A stretch of 64,000 bases of DNA. Origin: JBHENC01 sp046262295. GTDB taxonomy: Bacteria; Acidobacteriota; Blastocatellia; Pyrinomonadales; Pyrinomonadaceae. Shown one piece after another: positions 9,177 to 17,634 of this stretch. Location: contig JBHENC010000004.1 in NCBI GenBank assembly GCA_046262295.1, positions 297,923 through 361,922 on the forward strand, written 5' to 3'. Both the position numbers and the translations under genes were made by a program. The notes under the pieces are model-generated. The model did no database searches. It worked only from the letters and a program-made list of their open reading frames with translations, and was not told the origin of the DNA. Position 1 is the stretch's first letter; the number at the start of each line of letters is the position of its first letter.

Positions 9177-11033
9177 CTACTTCGACGCATCGGAAGACGC
9201 ATCCGCAGGCTGTTGATTATCTTTCATGTCTGTTTCCTCGCGCACCTCTTCCGTGTACTGCGGTGCGGGAGCGGACGAAACTTGAACTTCCGGCGCGGAA
9301 GCTTCCGATGCGAAACTTGCGATAGGCGAAATGCCCGCATCTTCTTCAACAGGCGGTTCGCCTTCGTCCGCCTGTTCCGCCCGAGCGATACTCGCAGCGG
9401 CAGAAGAAGTAAGATCGGGCGCGGGCGTAACGGTGTCCGGCCGCAAATCGCGTCCCGTTTCCTGCAAACGCAGCTCGTCCTGCGAAATAGGATCAGCCTC
9501 CGTCAAGGTTGCCGGATCAACAGAAGCTTCGGCTGAATCACTCGGCTCATCCATAAACGGCGAGTTGCCTTCAACGGCTTCGTCGTAACCTTCGTTGGTC
9601 ATCTCGTTCGACGGTTTGACTTCTTCCGCCGGAGCGTTCGGATCAAACTCTACGGAGGCGGCGTGTTGTTCGACGGGCGGCTCTGCTTCATTCATCGCGT
9701 CGATCAACTCTCCAGCCGCTTCTTCGACGACATCATCTTCCGCCGCGCCCTGCTTGCTGGCGACATCGCGCGCGGCGACAACCGAACGCGCCGCATTCAG
9801 GATCGCTTCGGCTTCGTCCAAACTCGTGTCCAGATATTCCACCAGATCGTCAACCGATGTGGCGGCGAGCGCGTCTATATCTTCGATGCCGTGTTCGGCG
9901 AGCGCAGTAGTGGTGGCCGCCGTGACGCCTTCAATGACGGAGATGGGAACTGCGCCGCCCGAAGCCATCAACGCGCCCATTTGCTCGGCGACTTCTTTCT
10001 TCAATTCTTCTTCGCTGCGTATGTCTATGTTCCAGCCGACGAGTTTCGTTGCCAGCCGCACGTTCTGCCCGCGCTTGCCGATGGCTAAACTCAACTGGTC
10101 TTCGTTAACGATCACTTCCATCTGACGATTCTTGATGTCCGTGATGCGCACTTGATTCACTTTGGCGGGCGACAGCGAATTGGCGGCAAACACGGAAGGC
10201 TCGTCAGACCATTCGATGATATCAATCTTTTCGCCGCGCAACTCGCGTATAATGGCCTGCACGCGCGAACCCTTCATGCCGACGCACGCGCCGACCGGAT
10301 CAACGTCGCGCTCGTTGGATGAGACGGCGATTTTGGCGCGCTCGCCCGGCTCTCTGACGGCGGATTTAATCGTCACCGTCTCGTCGTAAATCTCCGGCAC
10401 TTCCATCTCAAAAAGGCGACGAAGCAACTCCGGCGAAGTGCGCGAGACTTCCACCTGCGGCCCCTTCGATTCCTTCGAGACGTTGCTGATGATGACGCGA
10501 ATGCGTTCGCCCTGATTCCACTGCTCGCCGCGCGATTGCTGCGAACGGGGTAGGATGGCTTCCATGTTGCCCAAATCCACGATCATGTTGCCGCGCTCGA
10601 AGCGTTTGACGAAACCGTTGACGAGATCGCCGATCTTGTCTATGTACTGCTCGTAGACATTCGAGCGCACCGCATCGCGCACTTTCTGAAAGAGAATCTG
10701 CTTGGCGGTCTGCGCCGCAATGCGTCCCAACTCTTCCATCGGCAGCGGCAGCAATAGCGCGTCGCCCGCCTCGACTTCGTCGCCCGCCAGTTCGCGCGCT
10801 TCTTCAAGCGATAATTCGGTGGCCGGATTCGTTACTTCCTCGACGACTACTTTCGTCGCCGAAAGCTCTATGCCGGTCTCCGCGTTCCACTCGACCTGAA
10901 TATCTTCGCCGGACTTGAACTGCTTTTTGGCCGCCGCACGCACTGCTTCCTTCATGGCGTCAATGACCAATTCGCGTTCAATGCCTTGCTCCTGGCAAAG
11001 CGCCTCGATGTTCTGCGCGATGGATGTACTCAT
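9177..11033 (-). CDS. nusA: Transcription termination/antitermination factor NusA with long acidic C-terminal tail
   Basis: The 618-aa protein contains the NusA N-terminal RNA polymerase-binding domain (about residues 1-125), an S1 domain (YIDKIGDLVNGFVKRF onward, about 135-200) and two KH domains containing GACVGMKGSRVQAI and LAIGKRGQNVRLA (about 230-345). One helix-hairpin-helix-like repeat follows near 365-420 (EHGIEDIDALAATSVDDL). The last 190 residues or so are an acidic, low-complexity tail rich in Glu, Ala, Ser and Pro, unlike the compact AR domains of E. coli NusA. It lies downstream of rimP and upstream of infB in the standard order and modulates pausing, termination and antitermination. 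Confidence 0.96.
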   Translation of the reverse strand: MSTSIAQNIEALCQEQGIERELVIDAMKEAVRAAAKKQFKSGEDIQVEWNAETGIELSATKVVVEEVTNPATELSLEEARELAGDEVEAGDALLLPLPMEELGRIAAQTAKQILFQKVRDAVRSNVYEQYIDKIGDLVNGFVKRFERGNMIVDLGNMEAILPRSQQSRGEQWNQGERIRVIISNVSKESKGPQVEVSRTSPELLRRLFEMEVPEIYDETVTIKSAVREPGERAKIAVSSNERDVDPVGACVGMKGSRVQAIIRELRGEKIDIIEWSDEPSVFAANSLSPAKVNQVRITDIKNRQMEVIVNEDQLSLAIGKRGQNVRLATKLVGWNIDIRSEEELKKEVAEQMGALMASGGAVPISVIEGVTAATTTALAEHGIEDIDALAATSVDDLVEYLDTSLDEAEAILNAARSVVAARDVASKQGAAEDDVVEEAAGELIDAMNEAEPPVEQHAASVEFDPNAPAEEVKPSNEMTNEGYDEAVEGNSPFMDEPSDSAEASVDPATLTEADPISQDELRLQETGRDLRPDTVTPAPDLTSSAAASIARAEQADEGEPPVEEDAGISPIASFASEASAPEVQVSSAPAPQYTEEVREETDMKDNQQPADASSDASK

Positions 11034-11044
11034 AAGATTTATTA

Positions 11045-11102
11045 AGATGCCAGATGTTAGATATTAGAGGCCGGAATCGTCCTTAACTGGCATCCGGCAT
11101 CT
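11045..11102. repeat. Inverted repeat of the AGATGCCGGATG family between nusA and rimP
   Basis: The arms at 11045-11060 (AGATGCCAGATGTTAG) and 11087-11102 (CTGGCATCCGGCATCT) match at 13 of 16 paired positions. The same unit recurs in a perfect inverted repeat at 49243-49301, so this appears to be a dispersed intergenic element. It lies within an otherwise co-oriented gene run. Confidence 0.65.
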
Positions 11103-11107
11103 AGCCG

Positions 11108-11662
11108 CTATTCTTTTGTTCCGTCTGCGCCGCCGTTGCGCCGGGCGGCTTCTTTCAATTCCGCTTCATGCTCTTTCATGCGGCGAAATTCTTCTTCAAC
11201 GTCCAGCTCTAGATTCGCTTTAACGATTTCACCGAAAGGCACTTCGACGCGCCCGCTCGTCTTATCGTCGAAGATTACTTGATCGCCCGCCGCCGTGCCG
11301 ACGACGCGCCCGCGAAAATTACGCTGCCCGTTGATTGCCGAGCGTGTTTTCATTTTCGCAAGGCTGCCCGCGAACCGCTCGTAATCTTTCAACTTATAAA
11401 GCCCGCGTTCCAGACCCGGCGAGGATACTTCAAGCGTATACGCCGAATGGATAAAATCTTCCACGTCCAGAACCGTACCCAAGTGCAAACTCATCGCGCC
11501 GCAATCTTCGTGCGTTACGCCTTCCGGCTTGTCAATATAAATGCGCAGGATCGGCTTGCCGACAGGCCCGGCGATTTCCGCGTGAACGAGTTCAAGCCCG
11601 ACGGTTCCAGCAACACGCTCTGCAACCTCGCGCACACGCGCTTCCAAAGAATTCGTACTCAT
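11108..11662 (-). CDS. rimP: Ribosome maturation factor RimP
   Basis: This 184-aa protein has the RimP N-terminal domain with VAGTVGLELVHAEIAGPVGKPILRIYID, the SYTLEVSSPGLERGL-type motif (here SAYTLEVSSPGLERGL), and the C-terminal Sm-like domain with GRVVGTAAGDQVIF. It assists assembly of the 30S subunit. It is the first gene of the rimP-nusA-infB-rbfA cluster, and a good promoter lies about 100 bp upstream. The last 25 residues are charged and rich in Glu and Lys. Confidence 0.93.
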   Translation of the reverse strand: MSTNSLEARVREVAERVAGTVGLELVHAEIAGPVGKPILRIYIDKPEGVTHEDCGAMSLHLGTVLDVEDFIHSAYTLEVSSPGLERGLYKLKDYERFAGSLAKMKTRSAINGQRNFRGRVVGTAAGDQVIFDDKTSGRVEVPFGEIVKANLELDVEEEFRRMKEHEAELKEAARRNGGADGTKE

Positions 11663-11764
11663 TCGCCCCGGCCCGCCTCCGCTCGCAAATACTGCTTACA
11701 GCGCAAAAGAAAAAGTGGGCGCGAACCCACCGGACAGTACCGCCGCGCATCAAGCAAGCGAAGA

Positions 11765-11793
11765 ATTATACGGTAAAATCGAAGCGGAAGCAA
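11765..11793 (-). promoter_or_regulatory. Sigma-70-type promoter for the rimP-nusA-infB operon
   Basis: On the minus strand, TTGCTT (11793-11788) and a perfect TATAAT (11770-11765) are separated by 17 bp. Transcription would begin near 11758 and give a leader of about 95 nt before rimP. The leader contains the small hairpin GTGGG-CGCGAA-CCCAC at 11715-11730. Confidence 0.6.
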
Positions 11794-11878
11794 GCAAAAC
11801 ACCTTGACATAGCTTTTGGGAGAATTATTTCGTAGCGTAGCTGGTAAGGACAGACGCGCCCGCTAAGTTTCACGGCTT

Positions 11879-12328
11879 CTAGCCTGCGAGCTTTGCTTTA
11901 ACGAGTTCGCTGATGGCGCGTCCGTCGGCGCTTTTTCCGGCGAGGTGCGCTTGGGCGGCTTTCATTACCGCGCCCATCTCGCGCATGGATGTCGCACCCG
12001 TTTCAGCGATGGCAAGGGCAACGGCCTGTTCGATCTCTTCATGGGAGGCCGCCTGCGGCAGGTAGGCTTCGATGACGCCGATCTCCGCGCGTTCCTTTTC
12101 AGCCAACTCCGCGCGCCCGGCCTTTTCGTACTGCTCTATCGAATCGCGCCGCTGTTTGACGAGCGAGTGCAACGCTTTCGTCAATTCCTCGTCCGTCAAT
12201 TCGCCACCCTTTTCGATCTCGCGGTTCATCAAGGAAGCTTTAACCATCCGCAATACGGAAGTCCGCGCGGCATCCTTCGCCTTCATTGATTCGGTCAAGT
12301 CGGAAACGATTCGCTGTTTCAACGTCAC
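11879..12328 (-). CDS. GatB/YqeY domain protein
   Basis: A 149-aa protein of the YqeY family: N-terminal TLKQRIVSDLTESMKAKDAARTSVLRM, then KGGELTDEEL, QRRDSIEQYEKAGRAEL and the C-terminal MGAVMKAAQAHLAGKSADGRAISELVK. The domain resembles the tRNA-binding tail of GatB and is widespread, but its cellular role is not settled. It begins 22 bp after the uvrA stop on the same strand and is probably co-transcribed with uvrA. Full length for the family. Confidence 0.9.
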   Translation of the reverse strand: MTLKQRIVSDLTESMKAKDAARTSVLRMVKASLMNREIEKGGELTDEELTKALHSLVKQRRDSIEQYEKAGRAELAEKERAEIGVIEAYLPQAASHEEIEQAVALAIAETGATSMREMGAVMKAAQAHLAGKSADGRAISELVKAKLAG

Positions 12329-12349
12329 GATGTTGGAGTCTCCTTCGCG

Positions 12350-15229
12350 TTAAGCATGATGGCCGTTCGAGCGCGCGAGATGTTCGCGCAGGTAATAGCC
12401 TGTGTGCGAGGCTTCGGCGCGCATAATCTCTTCCGGCGTGCCGGTGGCGACGACTGTGCCGCCTGCATCGCCGCCCTCCGGCCCCAAGTCTATAATGTAA
12501 TCGGCGGTCTTGATAACGTCCAGATTATGTTCGATGACGAGCAGGCTGCCGCCCGCATCAATCAGCGCGCGAAAAGCGGCGAGCAGTTTGTTGATGTCCT
12601 CGAAGTGCAGCCCCGTCGTCGGCTCGTCGAAAATATAGAGCGTCTTCACGCTGGTCCTCTTGGATAAGTGCGCGGCGAGTTTGACGCGCTGTGCTTCGCC
12701 GCCCGAAAGCGTCGTCGCGGATTGGCCGAGCCGCAGATAACCCAAACCGACTTCATCGAGCACGCGCAAACGGTTCGTGATCTTCGTGACTTCGCGGAAG
12801 AACGTGAGCGCTTCGCGCACCGTCATGCTAAGCACGTCGTTGATGTTCTTGCCCTTGTAACGCACATCTAAAATTTGTTGCTTGAAGCGCGTGCCTTTGC
12901 ATTCTTCGCAGACGAGTTCGACATCCGCGAGAAACTGCATTTCAACCGTCACCGTGCCGTCCCCCTGACATACTTCGCAGCGCCCGCCGGGAACATTGAA
13001 GGAGAAGAAAGAGGGATCGAAGCCGCGCGCCTGCGCTTCGCGTGTGTTGGCGAAGGTCTCGCGGATCGCGTCGTAAACTTTGATGTACGTGACGGGATTC
13101 GAGCGCGGTGTGCGGCCAATCGGCGATTGATCCACGAGCATGATGTCGTCTATGAATTGCCCGCCGTCGAGCTTTTGAAACGCGCCGACGTGTCCCTGCC
13201 AGTCACCGCGCTGTTTTTTGAATCCGGCATAAATGATGTCGTGAATCAAAGTTGATTTGCCGCTGCCCGAAACGCCCGTCACACAGACCAGCATATCGAG
13301 CGGAACATCAACATCAACGTCTTTCAAGTTGTGCTCACGTGCGCCGCGAATCATCACGCGACGTTTGCCGGGCGTGCGCCGCTGCTTCGGCTCTTTGATC
13401 TCCGCTTCGCCGCGCAGATAACGCGCCGTCAGCGAATGCTGATCCTTCAGCAGGCTTTCGTAGTCGCCTTCGTAAATAACGCGCCCGCCGAGTTCGCCAG
13501 CGTGCGGCCCGATGTCTAAGATGTGATCGGCGGCGCGCATCATCTCCGCATCGTGTTCGACGACGAGCACAGTGTTGCCGATGTCGCGCAGGTTATGAAG
13601 CAGACGCACAAGGCGCGAGCTGTCGCGTGGATGCAGTCCGATTGACGGTTCATCCAGAACGTAAAGCGCGCCGACGAGCGACGAGCCTAGATTGGTGGCA
13701 ATCTGTATGCGCTGCGCTTCGCCGCCCGAAAGCGTAGAGGCGAGGCGATCAACCGTCAAATAATCGAGGCCGACATCAACGAGAAAGCGCAGACGGCGGC
13801 GCACTTCCGTGAGCAGTTTGTCGGCAATCGCCGCGCGTTCTGCGGAAAGTTCCAGCGCGTCGAAAAAATCCGCCGCGTCTTTAATCGAAAGCGCGCAGAC
13901 TTGCGGCAGCGTGCGATCACCGACACGCACATCGCGCGCTTCCTGCCGCAGCCTGCCGCCGTTGCAGTCTGGACACAACGTGTAGCCGCGATATTTGGAG
14001 AGGAAAACGCGGACGTGCAGTTTGTATTTTTTTGTTTCGAGCCACTCGAAGAAACCGCGTATGCCGCTCCATTTGCCTTTGCCTTCGGTGACGGCGCGTT
14101 GTTCCGCGCCTGAAAGTTCGTTGAAAGGCGCGTCCAGAGAGATGCCTTCGGACTTGCAGAAGCGGCGCATCTCCGTCTTTGCCCATTCATGCTGCGGCCT
14201 GTTCCAAGGCTCAATCGCACCTTCATTCAAACTAAGGGCGGGGTTCGGAATAACTAAATCCAGATCGAGGCCGATGGTATTGCCGAAGCCCTGACAGGTC
14301 GGGCACGCGCCGAACGGATTATTGAAACTGAAGAGACGCGGTTCGGGCTGCGCGTAAATCGTGCCGTCGTATTTGCACTCGAAGCGTTCGGAAAAATATA
14401 GATGCTGCGGCGCGTCTCCGGCGGTTTCGATAACGGCCGTGCCGTGTCCTTCCTGAAAGCAGGTTTCGAGCGAATCAACGAGCCGTTCGCGCACGTCCGC
14501 CCGCGCCGCCAAGCGATCAACGAGCACGTACACATCTTTGAAGTCCGGGCGTGTGTAATCGTCGGGCGATGCCAGATCAATCGTTTCGCCTTGCGCGTAG
14601 AGGCGCGTGAAGCCGCGTTGCATCAAGCTCATCACGTGCGCCGTGACGGTATGCGTGTTGGTTGTATTCGGTTGCGCTTTGGTCTTTTTAGCCTTCGTGC
14701 GCGCGCCGTTTTTCTTCGCGGAAGCGTCGCCGTTGGTTTCGATATTCAAGCCTGATTCAGCCGGAAAGAGCACGTAAAAGCGTGCACCTTCGGGAAGCGC
14801 GGCAAGCGTTTCCGATGCAGCGGATTCCGGCGAATCGCGTTGGACTTCGCGCCCGCAGACGCGGCAAATCGTGATGCCGACGCGCGCGTAAAGCAATCGC
14901 AGGTAATCGTAAACTTCCGTTTGCGTGCCGACGGTCGAGCGCGGATTGCGCGTCGAATTCTTTTGCCGGATGGCGATTGCCGGAGCAATCCCGCGCACTT
15001 CGTCCACATCCGGCTTATCCATCCGCTCCAAGAATTGGCGCGCGTAAGCCGAGAGCGATTCGACGTAGCGGCGTTGGCCTTCGGCGTAAATCGTGTCGAA
15101 GGCGAGCGACGATTTGCCGCTTCCCGAAACGCCCGTCACGACCGTCAGACGCTCTATCGGAATAGAAAAAGAGATGTTCTTGAGATTGTTGACGCGCGCA
15201 CCGCGCACTTCGATGGCTTCTTGTGTCAT
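12350..15229 (-). CDS. uvrA: Excinuclease ABC subunit A
   Basis: At 959 aa this is a full-length UvrA. It has two ABC ATPase halves, with Walker A motifs GVSGSGKSSLAFDT near residue 33 and GVSGSGKSTLIHD in the second half. The zinc-binding CxxC clusters include CPTCQGFG/CPDCNGG and CEVCQGDG/CEECKG. Both LSGGEAQR signatures and the VLDEPSIGLHPRD and IFDEPTTGLHFED Walker B regions are present. It recognises DNA damage with UvrB in nucleotide excision repair. No clear LexA-type operator was recognised upstream. An Ala/Lys-rich insertion near residues 165-190 lies in the first half. Confidence 0.98.
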   Translation of the reverse strand: MTQEAIEVRGARVNNLKNISFSIPIERLTVVTGVSGSGKSSLAFDTIYAEGQRRYVESLSAYARQFLERMDKPDVDEVRGIAPAIAIRQKNSTRNPRSTVGTQTEVYDYLRLLYARVGITICRVCGREVQRDSPESAASETLAALPEGARFYVLFPAESGLNIETNGDASAKKNGARTKAKKTKAQPNTTNTHTVTAHVMSLMQRGFTRLYAQGETIDLASPDDYTRPDFKDVYVLVDRLAARADVRERLVDSLETCFQEGHGTAVIETAGDAPQHLYFSERFECKYDGTIYAQPEPRLFSFNNPFGACPTCQGFGNTIGLDLDLVIPNPALSLNEGAIEPWNRPQHEWAKTEMRRFCKSEGISLDAPFNELSGAEQRAVTEGKGKWSGIRGFFEWLETKKYKLHVRVFLSKYRGYTLCPDCNGGRLRQEARDVRVGDRTLPQVCALSIKDAADFFDALELSAERAAIADKLLTEVRRRLRFLVDVGLDYLTVDRLASTLSGGEAQRIQIATNLGSSLVGALYVLDEPSIGLHPRDSSRLVRLLHNLRDIGNTVLVVEHDAEMMRAADHILDIGPHAGELGGRVIYEGDYESLLKDQHSLTARYLRGEAEIKEPKQRRTPGKRRVMIRGAREHNLKDVDVDVPLDMLVCVTGVSGSGKSTLIHDIIYAGFKKQRGDWQGHVGAFQKLDGGQFIDDIMLVDQSPIGRTPRSNPVTYIKVYDAIRETFANTREAQARGFDPSFFSFNVPGGRCEVCQGDGTVTVEMQFLADVELVCEECKGTRFKQQILDVRYKGKNINDVLSMTVREALTFFREVTKITNRLRVLDEVGLGYLRLGQSATTLSGGEAQRVKLAAHLSKRTSVKTLYIFDEPTTGLHFEDINKLLAAFRALIDAGGSLLVIEHNLDVIKTADYIIDLGPEGGDAGGTVVATGTPEEIMRAEASHTGYYLREHLARSNGHHA

Positions 15230-15382
15230 AGAGATAAAGGCATACCGACACGCACAGTAAACTTTTTAGCATAGCGGCGAACCATACATGATAACCCGAT
15301 TCCGTCCGTAGAAAAAGCGCGCGGCATCAGTATTTGGCAGCTTGCTTGAAATTTTAGCCTGCGCTTGCCATGATGTGTAGCG

Positions 15383-15616
15383 ATGAACTTTGAGATCATT
15401 GGAGAGATCACAGACATTGAGACGATTGCAAGCGGCAAAGGCGTCCGTGACCGTGCGCGATTGAGCAAACAGTATGGCAGAGGGAGATGGCGCAAATTGA
15501 AAGGCAGGGCGACCGTTCATCTGCGGAGCGGCAGAGTTCGTTTCGCAGAGTTACACTGGTATGAGGCGCATGGCATCGGGCGCAAGGAAATCAAACGTAA
15601 GCGTTACCTGGATTAA
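15383..15616 (+). CDS. Conserved small basic protein, first gene of a two-gene module
   Basis: The 77-aa basic protein contains RARLSKQYGRGRWRKLKG and ends AHGIGRKEIKRKRYLD. I recognise this pattern from small uncharacterised proteins common in Cyanobacteria and scattered elsewhere, often followed by the partner seen here, but I know no function. It is divergent from uvrA. The downstream gene begins 4 bp after its stop, so the two are probably one transcript. The basic/acidic pairing resembles toxin-antitoxin modules, which is speculation. Confidence 0.7.
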   Translation: MNFEIIGEITDIETIASGKGVRDRARLSKQYGRGRWRKLKGRATVHLRSGRVRFAELHWYEAHGIGRKEIKRKRYLD

Positions 15617-15620
15617 AGTT

Positions 15621-15854
15621 ATGAAAAAGGAAGAAAATATTCCGCAGTTTGCGGTTTGCGTCAATAATGCCGGTTATCCGGCATCTTTGGAGTTGCACAA
15701 GATTTATCGCGTGTTACCGGATGATGACGCGGCGCAAGACGGCGATGTGCGTGTTGTAGACGAAAGTGGCGAAGATTATCTGTACCCGGCTGAATACTTC
15801 GTTGCCATTGAAGTGCCGCATGAGGTAAAGCAATCTTTGCTGCAAGCGGCTTAG
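15621..15854 (+). CDS. Conserved small acidic protein, partner of the preceding gene
   Basis: A 77-aa acidic protein with the motifs YPASLELHKIYRVLPDD and VDESGEDYLYPAEYFVAIEVP. It lacks a signal peptide or membrane segment. The ATG at 15621 is chosen because it matches the usual N terminus of this kind of protein, although an in-frame start lies upstream inside the preceding gene. The DESGEDYLYP pattern is characteristic of an uncharacterised family seen as the second member of the same gene pair in Cyanobacteria. Function unknown. Confidence 0.7.
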   Translation: MKKEENIPQFAVCVNNAGYPASLELHKIYRVLPDDDAAQDGDVRVVDESGEDYLYPAEYFVAIEVPHEVKQSLLQAA

Positions 15855-16008
15855 TTCCTGCCATGTCGCCGCCACCGTACAAGTCCTTGCGTCTGACCGC
15901 TTGACTGCGAGCCTCTCAATAATCTTTGTTCCATAATATTGAAGACTGCTCACTGGGCGGCTGAAGTCCAGCGTTGGGCTGCGTTCTTGATGGATTCAAA
16001 TTTAAAAG

Positions 16009-17019
16009 ATGGAAAAGAAAAATAATAAAAGCTCAAGTCCCAGTAACGAGAGCCTCGGCTTATTTATTGGACTGCTTGTGTTAATGGTCGTGCTATGGGC
16101 AGCTTCAGGTTTTCTTTTTTATTGGCTTATGGATAAAGAGCCAAGCAAGCGTGTGTCATTTGCCGATTTGTTTGGGCCTATCAGTGCCCTATTTTCTGGA
16201 GCAGCTCTAGCCGGAGTTATTTACGCAGTATTACTTCAGAGGCGAGAACTTGGATTACAACGCCAAGAACTTGAAGAAACAAGAGAGGAGTTGCGAAGGA
16301 CTGCGGAGGCACAAGAGAAATCAGAAAAGGCATTGGTTCAGCAGGCGGAAGCGTTGGCGACGACGGCAAAACTTAATGCTTTAAGTTTGATTCCTACAGT
16401 CACCTGTAGCGTTTTTGTAGAACAATCAAAGATAATTTTCACCTTGTCTAATCCCAGTATTAACACCGTAGCCTATGATGTGGATGTAATGATGGTCGGC
16501 TATTATCATGAGGATAATATGGACATCCCAACATTTCTAAAAACTTACCTTGTAAGAGACGGAAGATTGAATGAATCCTCTGTTAAGAAAGATATTGCTG
16601 AATTTAAGAGCACATCTGAAGAATTTTATTCGGTCTTTGATTCATTGTTATATCCACTATTACCACAAAGAAGAAAGGTGGTCTCTACATTAGCTTTTCC
16701 ATCACCTCCTTTCGGCATTCTGGCATTGTTACAGTATCGAGATATACAAGGAACAAATTATCATCAACTTTATTGGTTTATTCAGGAAAAGGGCTATCGC
16801 GTAGGAGGCATAAATCCTAAAACATTGGAGCGAAGTCCGAGAATTGACAACAATATATCAATTGGTGAAGCCAAAGGCTTGGTTACTGAAGATGGAAGCC
16901 CACTTCCAGAATATATTGAGAACGAGTTTTTGATTTACTGGGAGAAATCTTTATCGCCGATACTTGTAGATGCAGAGCATGGCGGGTTTGAAGATCGCGG
17001 GGAGTGGTTTGACCTCTAA
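16009..17019 (+). CDS. AT-rich membrane-anchored coiled-coil protein of unknown function
   Basis: The 336-aa protein has two N-terminal hydrophobic segments, at about residues 16-42 and 52-74. A coiled coil of about 55 residues follows (QRRELGLQRQELEETREEL), then a cytoplasmic C-terminal region with no recognised motif. The topology of a short two-helix anchor plus coiled coil and soluble domain recurs in uncharacterised proteins, some of them in defence islands. The gene is markedly richer in A/T than its neighbours and uses codons such as ATA, TTA and AGA that they avoid, which suggests recent transfer. It stands alone between the small-protein pair and the blaI-like gene. Confidence 0.72.
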   Translation: MEKKNNKSSSPSNESLGLFIGLLVLMVVLWAASGFLFYWLMDKEPSKRVSFADLFGPISALFSGAALAGVIYAVLLQRRELGLQRQELEETREELRRTAEAQEKSEKALVQQAEALATTAKLNALSLIPTVTCSVFVEQSKIIFTLSNPSINTVAYDVDVMMVGYYHEDNMDIPTFLKTYLVRDGRLNESSVKKDIAEFKSTSEEFYSVFDSLLYPLLPQRRKVVSTLAFPSPPFGILALLQYRDIQGTNYHQLYWFIQEKGYRVGGINPKTLERSPRIDNNISIGEAKGLVTEDGSPLPEYIENEFLIYWEKSLSPILVDAEHGGFEDRGEWFDL

Positions 17020-17184
17020 TTTAAGTGCCGCGACACATCCGCAACATAACAACTCATCCAGCCCACCGCTTCGATAACATCCCTTTCATCGTTGAATTGT
17101 CCCGTAATCTTGCTTGTGCCGCGCGAGCGTGCGCCGGTTGGTGGGCGTTGACAGCGAAACCTTTGTTATTCGATACTCGGCGAC

Positions 17185-17628
17185 ATGAAAAAGCCTCGAT
17201 TCATGTTGCGCGGATTCAAACGCCCGCACGAGATAGCGGTTCAATCGCTCGGCAAGCTTGAACGCGAAGTGTTGGAAGAAATCTGGCGGCGCGGCGAAGC
17301 GAGCGTGCGTGATATGCACATCGCTTTTGAAGAACGCACGGCCTACACCACGCTGATGACGACGCTCGACCGCCTGCACAAAAAGGGCTTGCTCGCACGA
17401 CGCAAAGACGGGCGCGCGTTTCTTTATTCGGCGCGTGTCTCGCGTGAAGGCTTCGAGCAAAGCATCGCGCAGGACTTGATCGGCGGGCTGCTGGGGGGGG
17501 CGACGCAGGACGTTGAACCCGTGCTGGCCTGCATCGTCGAAGCCGTCAGCGACCATGACCGCGATTTGCTGGATGAGCTTGACCGGCTCGTTAAAGAGAA
17601 AAGGCGCGAGCTAAGCCGCGAGGATTAA
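17185..17628 (+). CDS. BlaI/MecI/CopY-family transcriptional repressor
   Basis: This 147-aa protein has the winged-helix domain of BlaI repressors: LGKLEREVLEEIWRRGEASVRD, TAYTTLMTTLDRLHKKGLLARRKDGRAFLYSA. A C-terminal dimerisation helix follows, containing LDELDRLVKEKRREL. Such repressors are inactivated by proteolysis through a partner M56 protease, and the next gene, 6 bp downstream, is such a protease. The pair therefore probably forms a sensor-repressor module whose targets may include the following TonB receptor, which is inference. The exact start is uncertain because no clear ribosome-binding site precedes the ATG at 17185. Confidence 0.9.
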   Translation: MKKPRFMLRGFKRPHEIAVQSLGKLEREVLEEIWRRGEASVRDMHIAFEERTAYTTLMTTLDRLHKKGLLARRKDGRAFLYSARVSREGFEQSIAQDLIGGLLGGATQDVEPVLACIVEAVSDHDRDLLDELDRLVKEKRRELSRED

Positions 17629-17634
17629 TCTGCG

